Shown here in pieces: positions 1 to 6,619 of a stretch of 13,390 nucleotides of DNA. How positions within the stretch are numbered: position 1 is the first letter of the stretch; each line of letters opens with the position of its first letter. The DNA is taken from contig JBOGGN010000182.1 in the NCBI GenBank assembly GCA_050744165.1, positions 1 to 13,390 of the forward strand, in the 5' to 3' direction. The position numbers and the translations under genes are program-made. Source of the DNA: JBOGGN01 sp050744165 (GTDB taxonomy: Bacteria; Actinomycetota; Acidimicrobiia; Acidimicrobiales; Palsa-688). The notes beneath the pieces are model-generated. The model did no database searches. It was not told the DNA's origin and saw only the letters and a program-made list of their open reading frames with translations.

Positions 1-1561
1 CAGCGGCCAGACGATCATCGTCAGGCGGGCGAACGGGTGGGCGGGCCATCGCCCGTGATCGCCACCGCTCGGCCCAGCGGAGCACCTCGGCGGCTCGGGC
101 ATCTTCGAGAGCCAGCCGTGTCCCGACGCGGGCCAGGTCGGCGCCAAGGCCGGCCGCATTGACTCGTAACTCGGTGGCGCCGAGGGACGCGAGATGGTTG
201 TCGACCACCGAGAGGCCTCGGCCAAGGGCCCGCTTGGCCCCGCCCCGGTCGCCGTCGGCGAGCCTGAGGAGCGCCATGGCGAGCCACGCCCGAGCCCTCA
301 GGTCGGCGGTTCCCCGTGATCTGGCCGACGCCGCCAGGGCCAACTCTTCCCGGGCGATGTCTGGTCGACCGAGGGCCAGCGCCACTCGACCGGCGAAGGT
401 GCGGACGTGCACCGACTCCACCGGCCACCCCTCGGTCAGCAACTCGGCGGCGATCCGGCGGCTGCGGTCGAGCAGGCTCTCCGGGGGCGGTGCCGCCTCG
501 TCCTGTGCTTCCAAGATCTCGGCTTGGATCTGGACGTAATGGGCAAGCGCCGCCCAGGGCGGCCGCGAGGCATCGGTGAAGCCCTTCGCCGCCGTCGCCG
601 CCTCCGTCGATGCACCCCGGTAGTCCCCACCGGCGAGGAGTGCTTGCGCCAGCAAGATCCGGCATTCCATCAGGTGGGCCAGGTCCCCGATCCTCTCCAG
701 GACCTGCACCGCCCGGGTGGCGGCCTCTTGGGCTTCGGTCACCATCCCGGCCAGCAGGAACGCCTCGCACCGATCGGCTTGGAGAACGGCGACGAGCCGG
801 TCAGGGTTGCCGAGCGCGGTATATGCCTCCTCGGCCCGGTCGAAGGCGGCCAGGGCGTCGGGTAGCCGCCCGAGACGCTCGAGGATGAAACCGGTGTTAT
901 GCGTATCCATGGCGAGCAGGACTCGAAGATCCCGCTGCCGCTCGATCCGCTCGGCGTGAGCCAGGCTTTCCAGCGCTTCGGCTAAGTCGCCGTGATAGGC
1001 GAGCATCACCCCACGGTTGGAGTGAGCGATCGCCAGCGTCGTCCAGTCGCCGACCTCATCCAGCCACCGGATGGCACAGTCGGAGACCGCCATGGCCTCG
1101 CGCAGGCGCCCGGTGCGCTGGAGCACGAGCGCCCGGTAGAAGGTGAGGAGACCGCGGTTGGCCGGGGTGGCCAGAGCCAGGGCTTGCTTGATCTCTCGGT
1201 CGGCGCTGGCGGCGTCACCGGAGGAGACGAGCGAAGGCGCCAGGCACGCCCGAGCCAGGGCCTCGGCGCCCTTCAGGCCCGCCGTGACGCTGATGTCGAT
1301 GGCTCGGCGGAAGGCGGCCACGGCGCTGACCAGATCACCAAGCGCGTGTTGGGCCAGCCCCACGACCGTCCATGCTTTGGCCTCGACCCCGAAAGGGTGG
1401 ACCGGGTGCTCCCCATCGCCAGGGGCTTCAGCGGTGTCAGCGGCGCCCCTGGCACTGGCTTCGGCCAGGATCGCCTGTGCTCCTCGAAGGCTCGCTGCCG
1501 GATCGCGAAGCCGGTCCTCGGCCAGGCCGGACAACATCTCCAACGCGTCGGGCTCCCGCAC
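1..1561 (-). CDS. TPR-repeat protein, N-terminal part of a probable CHAT-domain (caspase-like) protein; 3' end outside window
   Basis: An open minus-strand frame gives 520 residues from a GTG at 1561 with no stop before the window edge. An in-frame TAG lies 27-30 bases upstream of the GTG, so the start is bounded, although no clear Shine-Dalgarno precedes it. The protein is almost all helical repeats of TPR type. Clear examples lie near residues 61-92 (AWTVVGLAQHALGDLVSAVA), 176-208, 218-248, 258-290 and 298-328, with more helical pairs to about 485. The last visible part, RWAERWRSRAMARPPVRPPD (496-515), is what I know as the junction between the TPR array and the CHAT peptidase domain in actinobacterial CHAT proteins. 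The CHAT domain itself, with its His-Cys dyad, would lie beyond position 1 and is not seen. No signal peptide or membrane segment, so cytoplasmic. TPRs would sense a partner that switches the peptidase on. It is divergent from a subtilase gene with only 71 bp between. It could instead be a TPR regulator without CHAT. Confidence 0.8.
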   Translation of the reverse strand, partial: MREPDALEMLSGLAEDRLRDPAASLRGAQAILAEASARGAADTAEAPGDGEHPVHPFGVEAKAWTVVGLAQHALGDLVSAVAAFRRAIDISVTAGLKGAEALARACLAPSLVSSGDAASADREIKQALALATPANRGLLTFYRALVLQRTGRLREAMAVSDCAIRWLDEVGDWTTLAIAHSNRGVMLAYHGDLAEALESLAHAERIERQRDLRVLLAMDTHNTGFILERLGRLPDALAAFDRAEEAYTALGNPDRLVAVLQADRCEAFLLAGMVTEAQEAATRAVQVLERIGDLAHLMECRILLAQALLAGGDYRGASTEAATAAKGFTDASRPPWAALAHYVQIQAEILEAQDEAAPPPESLLDRSRRIAAELLTEGWPVESVHVRTFAGRVALALGRPDIAREELALAASARSRGTADLRARAWLAMALLRLADGDRGGAKRALGRGLSVVDNHLASLGATELRVNAAGLGADLARVGTRLALEDARAAEVLRWAERWRSRAMARPPVRPPDDDRLAA

Positions 1562-1632
1562 GCGGGCGGATCGTACCCAGTCGTGTATCTATATGCCGCC
1601 ACTTGTCTCCTATAGGTGGAAAGGGGTTCGAA
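1562..1632. promoter_or_regulatory. Shared divergent control region of the TPR-CHAT-like and subtilase genes
   Basis: Only 71 bp separate the two divergent start codons, so both promoters must overlap here or extend into the coding regions. The stretch is locally AT-richer than its surroundings, with TATCTATAT near 1586 and the perfect 8-nt palindrome CCTATAGG at 1609-1616. AAGGGG at 1621-1626 is a good ribosome binding site six bases before the subtilase ATG. I could not find a convincing -35/-10 pair on either strand. Joint regulation is inferred from geometry only. Confidence 0.4.
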
Positions 1633-3219
1633 ATGGACGACGTTGAAGAGGGCGACCGGGGCCTCGAGGGTGGCGATGGAAGCAAGGGCGGCGACGGCGA
1701 ACCGCCCGAGGGCGGCGACGCCGGCGATGACGGCAACGGCAGGGGCGAAGGCGACGAGCCCACCAACGGCGGCACCTATGACCGCACCCTCCGCGTCCCC
1801 CTTCCGGGCCCGACCGGCCCATGGACGCACCGCATGGGATTGGCTCCCACGGTCGATGGGCTGCCCTACCCGTACCGTCCCCATGACGTGCTCACAACCG
1901 AGGGCAGGGCGGCGTTGGAGATCGCCCGGCGTGTCTTTCCCGATGCCGAACTCACTCTGGACGACGCAACGGTTGGGCCACCCGAAATGGAATTCTTCCG
2001 GCTCACGGGCGTGCCCGACCCCTTCCTGCTCATCGATGCCCTGAAAGGACGCGGCATACAGGCGCAGGTCAACCACGTGTATTTCACCCACTCGCTTCAG
2101 GGGAACCCGGTCTACGGGTCGCCGGTCTATGGCAGTCCGGTGTATGGGTCTCCTGTGTATGGCAGCCCGGTGTACGGCAGCCCCGTCTACGGGAGTCCGG
2201 TCTACGGATCGGCGGCTCAAGGCGGTGGGGCGGCGGCACCCCAAGTGGTCGGCTTCGGCATCCCTCCGCAGCCCAACATCCCCTATGGGACGGAGGTGTT
2301 CGGCCGCAAGTCGGACAACAGCGTGCACCCCGAACCCAACCGCAGCAGCGCCCTACCAAAGCCGCCACGGACGCAGCCCGACCATCTGCATGACCGGATC
2401 CACACACCGGAGCGACCCGACAGCCCCGAGGTTTTCGTGCTCGATACCGGCCTTGCCGCTGACTTTTTTTGCCCGGATGCGATCCAAGGCACGGGGATCC
2501 GTCCCGCGACCCCCCAAGACGTCGACCAGCCATCGGCCCACGTTTCCAACCAGGGGTATCTCGAGCCTGCGGCGGGGCATGGCACCTTCATCGCCGGGGT
2601 CATCACCCAGATTGCTCCGGGATGCCGGGTCACCGTTCACGCCGTGCTCAGCACCTTCGGCGACGGCGACGAGTGGGTGCTCGCCGACCGGATCAACCAC
2701 CTCAACCCGGTGGACCCGGGCCGGGCGATCCTCAACTGCTCTTTTGGAGGTTATGTCCTCGACGCACCGCTCTTGATGACGACGACCATCCGCCACATCC
2801 AGCGCAGCGGCGTGCAGGTAGTCGCCTCGGCGGGCAACGACGCGACATCGACGCCGTCCTACCCCGCCGCCCTGCCGGGGGTCCTGGCCGTCGGTGCACT
2901 GAGCCCGACCGGTCCCGCGTATTTCACCAACTACGGACCGTGGGTCGAGGCCTGCGCCCCGGGCTACGACCTGCTGAGCACGTTCTTCCGGAACTTCAAC
3001 GGGCCTGCGCCGGTCGGTCCCTATGGCGAGGATCCCGACGACTTCGACGGCTGGGCTGTCTGGAGCGGCACCTCCTTCGCTGGTCCCGTCGTCGTCGGCA
3101 ACCTTGCCCGACTGCTGATGCACGACGGCGGCGACACCAAGCAGGCGCTCGACCGGTTGATCAACAACTTCTCGTTGACGGTGATCCCCAACCTCGGGAC
3201 CATCGTGGACTTCATGTAG
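1633..3219 (+). CDS. Intracellular S8 (subtilisin-like) serine peptidase with PVYGS repeats
   Basis: The protein has 528 residues. The ATG at 1633 is chosen because AAGGGG lies six bases upstream; the frame is open further back but runs into the divergent gene. Residues 1-48 are Gly/Asp/Glu-rich and probably disordered. Residues 75-152 look like a small alpha/beta domain that could act as a pro-region or sensor. Seven PVYGS repeats follow (159-193), then a Pro-rich linker, then the peptidase. The catalytic set is complete: Asp271 (VLDTG), His316 (GHGTFIAGV), oxyanion-hole Asn402 (ASAGND) and Ser481 (SGTSFAGP). There is no signal peptide or C-terminal membrane segment, unlike secreted subtilases and mycosins, so it should act in the cytoplasm. 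Divergent to the TPR-CHAT-like gene, which suggests a joint pathway such as a protease cascade; this is inference. Family assignment is firm; the substrate is unknown. Confidence 0.92.
   Translation: MDDVEEGDRGLEGGDGSKGGDGEPPEGGDAGDDGNGRGEGDEPTNGGTYDRTLRVPLPGPTGPWTHRMGLAPTVDGLPYPYRPHDVLTTEGRAALEIARRVFPDAELTLDDATVGPPEMEFFRLTGVPDPFLLIDALKGRGIQAQVNHVYFTHSLQGNPVYGSPVYGSPVYGSPVYGSPVYGSPVYGSPVYGSAAQGGGAAAPQVVGFGIPPQPNIPYGTEVFGRKSDNSVHPEPNRSSALPKPPRTQPDHLHDRIHTPERPDSPEVFVLDTGLAADFFCPDAIQGTGIRPATPQDVDQPSAHVSNQGYLEPAAGHGTFIAGVITQIAPGCRVTVHAVLSTFGDGDEWVLADRINHLNPVDPGRAILNCSFGGYVLDAPLLMTTTIRHIQRSGVQVVASAGNDATSTPSYPAALPGVLAVGALSPTGPAYFTNYGPWVEACAPGYDLLSTFFRNFNGPAPVGPYGEDPDDFDGWAVWSGTSFAGPVVVGNLARLLMHDGGDTKQALDRLINNFSLTVIPNLGTIVDFM
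2107..2211 (+). repeat. Seven tandem 15-nt units coding Pro-Val-Tyr-Gly-Ser
   Basis: Seven perfect pentapeptide repeats, residues 159-193 of the subtilase, joining the N-terminal domain to the linker before the peptidase. At DNA level the units differ by synonymous changes: Val is GTC or GTG, Tyr is TAC or TAT, Gly is GGG, GGC or GGA, and Ser is TCG, TCT, AGT or AGC. The peptide is therefore conserved while the DNA has drifted. Confidence 0.95.
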
Positions 3220-3263
3220 CGTCCGCCGAGATCCAAAACCTGATCGGGGGACTAATAACAGTC

Positions 3264-3704
3264 ATGGGACACCGTCTGGTTGGCGTGATCGCCGCAATTG
3301 CCATCGGAATCGGTGGGTACTTGCACTACGACGTCTGGCACAGCAGCTACCGGCACCTTCCAGGCCGCTACGCCCTGGTCAAACAACTCTTCCTGGTCAA
3401 CGCGGGGCTCTCGGTCCTCGTCCTCCTCGCCCTCATCATCTCGCCTGCCCGGCTGGTGGCCGTCGCCGGGCTCCTGCTCTCGGCAGGCAGCCTGGTGGCC
3501 TTCGCCCTCAGCCGGGGGCCGGGACTGCCGACCTTGCACGGCTCGTTCAAGGAGACCGGCCTGACGCCGCACGAGGTGCAGTTCCTCGGCCAGCCGGCGG
3601 CGTTGATCGTTCTGATCGCCGAGGGGGTGGCGGTCGTGTTGTGCCTCGGGCTCGCGCTGCGCCGCGGATCGGGCGACGTCCGACCTCGCCTGAGCTTCGC
3701 CTGA
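3264..3704 (+). CDS. Small membrane protein with four predicted transmembrane helices
   Basis: The protein has 146 residues from the ATG at 3264; GGGGGA at 3246-3251 is a distant, weak ribosome binding site. Hydrophobic segments lie at about residues 4-22, 41-60, 62-82 and 109-133, with a soluble loop of about 25 residues between helices 3 and 4. The first helix ends in GGYLHYDVWHSSYRHLPG, a His/Tyr-rich motif. I have an impression of similar four-helix actinobacterial membrane proteins near cupredoxin genes, but I cannot name a family. It lies 44 bp after the subtilase on the same strand, so the two could be cotranscribed, and is convergent with the cupredoxin gene. The His-rich loop next to a copper protein gene hints at a metal or redox role; this is weak inference. 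Confidence 0.75.
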   Translation: MGHRLVGVIAAIAIGIGGYLHYDVWHSSYRHLPGRYALVKQLFLVNAGLSVLVLLALIISPARLVAVAGLLLSAGSLVAFALSRGPGLPTLHGSFKETGLTPHEVQFLGQPAALIVLIAEGVAVVLCLGLALRRGSGDVRPRLSFA

Positions 3705-3752
3705 CCTTCCCCGGTCGTCTTCCGTTCGCCTGACCGGCGCCCGGTCGTCTTC
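3696..3752 (+). repeat. Imperfect 27/28-nt tandem direct repeat covering a stop codon
   Basis: Copy 1 (3696-3722) and copy 2 (3725-3752) both start TTCGCCTGACC and end CCCGGTCGTCTTC, differing only in the few bases between. The TGA stop of the membrane protein gene lies in copy 1. It looks like a local duplication of the gene's 3' end. Confidence 0.85.
3732..3746. terminator. Possible bidirectional terminator hairpin between convergent genes
   Basis: GACCGG-CGC-CCGGTC forms a perfect 6-bp stem with a 3-base loop, between the ends of two convergent genes. No clear T-run follows on either strand, so it could be a hairpin without terminator activity. It falls inside the second copy of the 27/28-nt repeat. 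Confidence 0.35.
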
Positions 3753-3764
3753 GAGGTCGGGTCC

Positions 3765-4130
3765 TCAGCTGACGACGATCGTCCCCTGCATGAAGCTGTG
3801 GATCCGGCAGTGGATCGAGTAGGTGCCCGCCTTGGTGATCGTGATCGTCTTGGACCCGCTGGAGAACACTCCGGTGTCAAAGGCCCCATCGTTCGCCGTC
3901 AACGAGTGATCTGTGTTGTCCACGTTGGTCACCGTGATCTTCTCGCCGACCTTGACCTGGCAGGGGCTGGGCTTATAGCTGTAGTTGGAGATGTCGACGG
4001 TGGCCGACGAAGAGGTGCACGACGAGGCCGAACTGGTCGTCGAAGACGCCTTCTTGGAACTGCTGCACGCTCCCGCGCCGAGCGTCAACACCAACGCCAT
4101 CGCCACAGCGCCGTAGCGAGGAACTCGCAT
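3765..4130 (-). CDS. Cupredoxin (plastocyanin/azurin-like) lipoprotein
   Basis: The protein has 121 residues. The ATG at 4130 is preferred over a TTG 12 bases upstream because GGAGG at 4140-4136 sits five bases before it. Residues 1-21 form a signal peptide (MRVPRYGAVAMALVLTLGAGA) ending at Cys22 in a relaxed lipobox, so the protein should be lipid-anchored outside the membrane. A Ser/Thr/Lys-rich linker (23-45) leads to a single cupredoxin domain. The type 1 copper ligands are visible: His75 (NTDHSL), then Cys108, His111 and Met114 in the C-x2-H-x2-M motif of YSIHCRIHSFMQ. Such proteins carry electrons or bind copper at the cell surface. A ferredoxin gene lies 176 bp upstream on the same strand. 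The electron partner cannot be read from the sequence. Confidence 0.92.
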   Translation of the reverse strand: MRVPRYGAVAMALVLTLGAGACSSSKKASSTTSSASSCTSSSATVDISNYSYKPSPCQVKVGEKITVTNVDNTDHSLTANDGAFDTGVFSSGSKTITITKAGTYSIHCRIHSFMQGTIVVS

Positions 4131-4306
4131 GCCACCCTCCAAGTGTCGAATCGTCGAAGGCCACCTGAACTACGACTGCAATTACGGCAGTAGGCCCCAA
4201 GGTGGATTCAGCTTTCGGCGACCCTAGTCGACCGTCTTCGCGGCGGCCGTCTGAATGGGCGCCCGCGGCCCCGCACGCCCGGGGGCTCAGGCTCGGGGAA
4301 GCAGTG

Positions 4307-4543
4307 CTACTCGACTTCGATGAAGATGCACTCCCCGGGGCACTCCTCAGCGGACTCGATCACCGCGTCAGTGAGGTTGTCGGGAAAGTTGGCTAAGCCC
4401 TCAGCCCCACCCGGGTCGGACAACACCTTGCCGCCCTGTTTGACATAGGCCAAGCCGTCGTCGAGCAGGGTGAAGACCGCGGGCGCGATCTCCTCGCACA
4501 GCCCGTCGCCAGTGCAGAGATCCTGATCGATCCAGACCTTCAT
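4307..4543 (-). CDS. Small ferredoxin with C-x2-D-x2-C cluster motif
   Basis: The protein has 78 residues. The frame is open up to 4594, but the ATG at 4543 gives the usual N-terminus (MKVWIDQDLCTGDGLCEEIA), and the promoter -10 at 4581-4586 would lie inside a longer version. The cluster Cys are Cys10, Cys16 and Cys68 (CP), with an extra Cys72. Asp13 takes the place of the second Cys of a four-Cys site. This is the pattern of [3Fe-4S] ferredoxins of the type that often serve cytochromes P450, or of ferredoxins with an Asp-ligated [4Fe-4S] cluster. No P450 gene is in the window, so its partner is unknown. The protein is acidic, as expected for an electron carrier, and cytoplasmic. It is divergent from arc, with the intervening region holding both promoters. 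Confidence 0.9.
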   Translation of the reverse strand: MKVWIDQDLCTGDGLCEEIAPAVFTLLDDGLAYVKQGGKVLSDPGGAEGLANFPDNLTDAVIESAEECPGECIFIEVE

Positions 4544-4580
4544 CCGTGCAGCGCCTCTCGTGTAGGGGGTTCCAGACTCG

Positions 4581-4610
4581 AACGTACCCAGCATACCCGG
4601 CGGCTGTCAA
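4581..4610 (-). promoter_or_regulatory. Sigma-70-type promoter for the ferredoxin gene
   Basis: On the minus strand a perfect TTGACA (-35, 4610-4605) is followed after 18 bases by TACGTT (-10, 4586-4581), matching the actinobacterial TAnnnT form. Transcription would start near 4574, about 30 bases before the ferredoxin ATG. Read from sequence only. Confidence 0.6.
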
Positions 4611-4675
4611 TATTCACGGCCATCGCCGGGAAAACGTCCCAGTAGGTGTCCGCCGCCAGGGTAGAAGGAGGGGGT

Positions 4676-4708
4676 ATGGTCGCCGCGGAGCCCTTGAAAG
4701 GGCGCTGA
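4676..4708 (+). CDS. Possible ten-residue leader peptide upstream of arc
   Basis: ATG at 4676 opens a short frame coding MVAAEPLKGR and ending at TGA 4706-4708. It has the second strong ribosome binding site of this leader, GGAGG at 4667-4671, four bases before the ATG. It is out of frame with arc, whose start is 60 bp downstream. Its end overlaps the small inverted repeat GCCCTTGAAAGGGC (4690-4703). It may be a translated leader that tunes arc expression, or a chance match in a purine-rich stretch. Confidence 0.25.
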   Translation: MVAAEPLKGR

Positions 4709-4752
4709 AGTCGGAAATGCGCAGCAGTAGACCTGGAGGAGTGCCGAAGAAG

Positions 4753-4762
4753 AAGGAGGTGG
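4753..4762 (+). promoter_or_regulatory. Ribosome binding site that decides the arc start
   Basis: AAGGAGGTGG is nearly a full anti-16S complement, eight bases from GTG 4768 (counted from AGGAGG). It makes the 588-residue form the likely product, even though the frame stays open to 4546. Confidence 0.75.
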
Positions 4763-4767
4763 TCCGG

Positions 4768-6534
4768 GTGCCTGATTCTGAGGACGTGGCATCACGCCTC
4801 ACTGCCTACCAGCGCGAGGCAGCCGAGCTCCGCGAGCAGGTCCGGGCCCTCGAAGACGAGGTCCTGACGCTGCGCAAGCGCCTGCAGGACGGTCCCAAGC
4901 GGGTCCGCACCCTGGAGGAAAAGTTGCTGGAGACCAAGGGCCAGCTCCAGCAGGCCATCTCGCAGAACGAGAAGCTGACCTACACCCTGCGCGAGGCCCG
5001 CGAGCACATCGCTTCCCTGCGGGAGGAGGTCGACAAGCTCACCCAACCTCCCAGCGCCTACGGCACCTACCTGGCGGCCAACGACGACGGCAGCATCGAT
5101 GTCTTCGCCGGAGGCCGCAAGATGCGCGTCGCCCTCCACCCCGAGCTGGCCGAGGCCAAGCTGACGCGGGGCCAGGAAGTCGTTCTCAACGAGTCACTCA
5201 ACGTGGTCCTGGCCCGGGGCGGCGAGACCTCCGGCGAGGTCGTCACCATGAAGGAACTGCTTGAGGACGGCACGCGGGCCATCGTGGTCGGCCGGGCCGA
5301 CGAAGAACGTGTGGTGGAGTTGGCCCACTGCCTGCTGGACCAGAGGCTGCGGGCGGGCGACTCCATGCTGATGGACCCCCGCACCGGCCTGCTCTTGGAG
5401 AAGTTGCCCCGCCCCGAGGTGGAGGAGCTGGTCCTCGAGGAGGTGCCGGACATCTCCTACGCCGACGTGGGTGGCCTGGACTCCCAGATCGAGGCCATCA
5501 CCGATGCCGTGGAGTTGCCCTTCTTGCACCGCGAGCTGTTTCTGGAGCACAAGCTGCCCGCTCCGAAGGGCATCCTCCTGTACGGACCACCGGGTTGCGG
5601 CAAGACGCTGATCGCCAAGGCGGTGGCCAACTCCCTGGCCAAGAAGGTCGCCGAGGTCACCGGGGACACCAACGCCCGGTCCTACGTCTTGAACATCAAA
5701 GGCCCCGAGCTCCTGAACAAGTATGTGGGGGAGACCGAGCGCCAGATTCGGCTGGTGTTTCAGCGGGCCCGGGAGAAGAGCGAGGAGGGCTTCCCGGTCA
5801 TCGTGTTCTTCGACGAGATGGATTCCCTGTTCCGTACCCGGGGCACGGGCATCAGCTCGGACATGGAGTCGACCATCGTGCCCCAGTTGCTGGCCGAGAT
5901 CGACGGCGTCGAGACCCTGAAGAACGTGATCGTGATCGGCGCCTCCAACCGGGAGGACCTGATCGACCCCGCCATCCTGCGCCCCGGCCGCCTCGACGTG
6001 AAGATCAAGATCGAACGCCCCGACGAGGACGCGGCCGCTCAGATCTTCGCCCGTTACCTGACGGCGGACCTCCCGCTGGATGAGGACGAGGTCTTTTCCC
6101 TCGGTGGTGGCGACAAGGAGAAATGCGTCCGGGCGATGATCGAGCGCACCGTGGCGGAGATGTACCGCGCCGACGACGACAACCGCTTCCTTGAGGTCAC
6201 CTACCAGAACGGTGACAAGGAAACCATGTACTACAAGGACTTCTCCTCGGGGGCGATGATCGAGAACATCGTCCGGCGGGCCAAGAAGCTGTCGATCAAG
6301 CGGGTCATCGGCGGCGCCGGCAAGGGCATCCGTACCGACGACATGCTGGCCTCGATCAAGCAGGAGTACAAGGAGCACGAGGACCTGCCCAACACGACCA
6401 ACCCGGACGACTGGGCCAAGATCTCGGGCAAGAAGGGCGAGCGGATCGTGTACGTGCGCACCCTGGTCTCCGAGGGCAAGGAAACAACCGGTGGGCGAGC
6501 GATCGAACGAGTGGCGACCGGCCAGTACCTGTAA
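4768..6534 (+). CDS. arc: Proteasome-activating AAA+ ATPase ARC (Mpa)
   Basis: The protein has 588 residues, close to mycobacterial Mpa. The GTG at 4768 is chosen because AAGGAGGT (4753-4760) lies eight bases upstream of it; an in-frame GTG at 4741 touches its own GGAGGA and is less likely. Order of parts: coiled coil at about 6-92, which binds Pup; tandem OB-fold region at about 96-240; AAA+ module with Walker A GPPGCGKT (273-280), pore loop Tyr319-Val-Gly, Walker B Phe347-Phe-Asp-Glu350, sensor region GASNRED and arginine-finger region RPGRLD (405-410). The C-terminus is Gly-Gln-Tyr-Leu, the motif that docks into pockets of the PrcA ring and opens its gate. The hexamer unfolds pupylated proteins and feeds them to the 20S core in the cytoplasm. 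It heads the Pup-proteasome gene cluster, 85 bp before dop. Confidence 0.98.
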   Translation: MPDSEDVASRLTAYQREAAELREQVRALEDEVLTLRKRLQDGPKRVRTLEEKLLETKGQLQQAISQNEKLTYTLREAREHIASLREEVDKLTQPPSAYGTYLAANDDGSIDVFAGGRKMRVALHPELAEAKLTRGQEVVLNESLNVVLARGGETSGEVVTMKELLEDGTRAIVVGRADEERVVELAHCLLDQRLRAGDSMLMDPRTGLLLEKLPRPEVEELVLEEVPDISYADVGGLDSQIEAITDAVELPFLHRELFLEHKLPAPKGILLYGPPGCGKTLIAKAVANSLAKKVAEVTGDTNARSYVLNIKGPELLNKYVGETERQIRLVFQRAREKSEEGFPVIVFFDEMDSLFRTRGTGISSDMESTIVPQLLAEIDGVETLKNVIVIGASNREDLIDPAILRPGRLDVKIKIERPDEDAAAQIFARYLTADLPLDEDEVFSLGGGDKEKCVRAMIERTVAEMYRADDDNRFLEVTYQNGDKETMYYKDFSSGAMIENIVRRAKKLSIKRVIGGAGKGIRTDDMLASIKQEYKEHEDLPNTTNPDDWAKISGKKGERIVYVRTLVSEGKETTGGRAIERVATGQYL

Positions 6535-6541
6535 GGGCAAG

Positions 6542-6560
6542 GGCGACCAAGGCGGTCGCC
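6542..6560 (+). other. Hairpin between arc and dop
   Basis: GGCGACC-AAGGC-GGTCGCC makes a perfect 7-bp GC-rich stem with a 5-base loop, seven bases after the arc stop. No T-run follows, so it is more likely an mRNA-processing or stability element, or a partial attenuator, than a terminator. Confidence 0.5.
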
Positions 6561-6619
6561 TCGCGCCCGCGCCCTCGGTGCCCACTCCATGGTTGTGAGA
6601 AGCGGTTAGGGTCGGCTCC

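Noticed and set aside
21..770. 249-residue minus-strand frame at the left edge
   Set aside because: It is out of frame with the TPR-CHAT-like protein, which reads without a stop over the same region; the translation is Arg/Gly/Pro-rich.
1372..1632. Upstream in-frame extension of the subtilase by 87 residues
   Set aside because: It overlaps the divergent TPR gene, is Arg/Pro-rich and has no sensible start context. ATG 1633 has AAGGGG at the right spacing.
1273..2328. 351-residue minus-strand frame starting inside the subtilase gene, with an AGGAG-GTG at about 1613-1602
   Set aside because: It covers the PVYGS repeats in antisense and enters the TPR gene in a different frame. The TPR frame has clear repeat motifs and this one has none. 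The ribosome-binding-site match is likely chance.
2353..3123. 256-residue minus-strand frame opposite the peptidase domain
   Set aside because: The plus strand codes the full S8 catalytic set here, so the antisense frame is a shadow.
4546..4767. Longer arc frame with 74 extra N-terminal residues
   Set aside because: The extra part is Arg-rich, not like any ARC N-terminus, and begins inside the divergent promoter region. The strong ribosome binding site supports GTG 4768.
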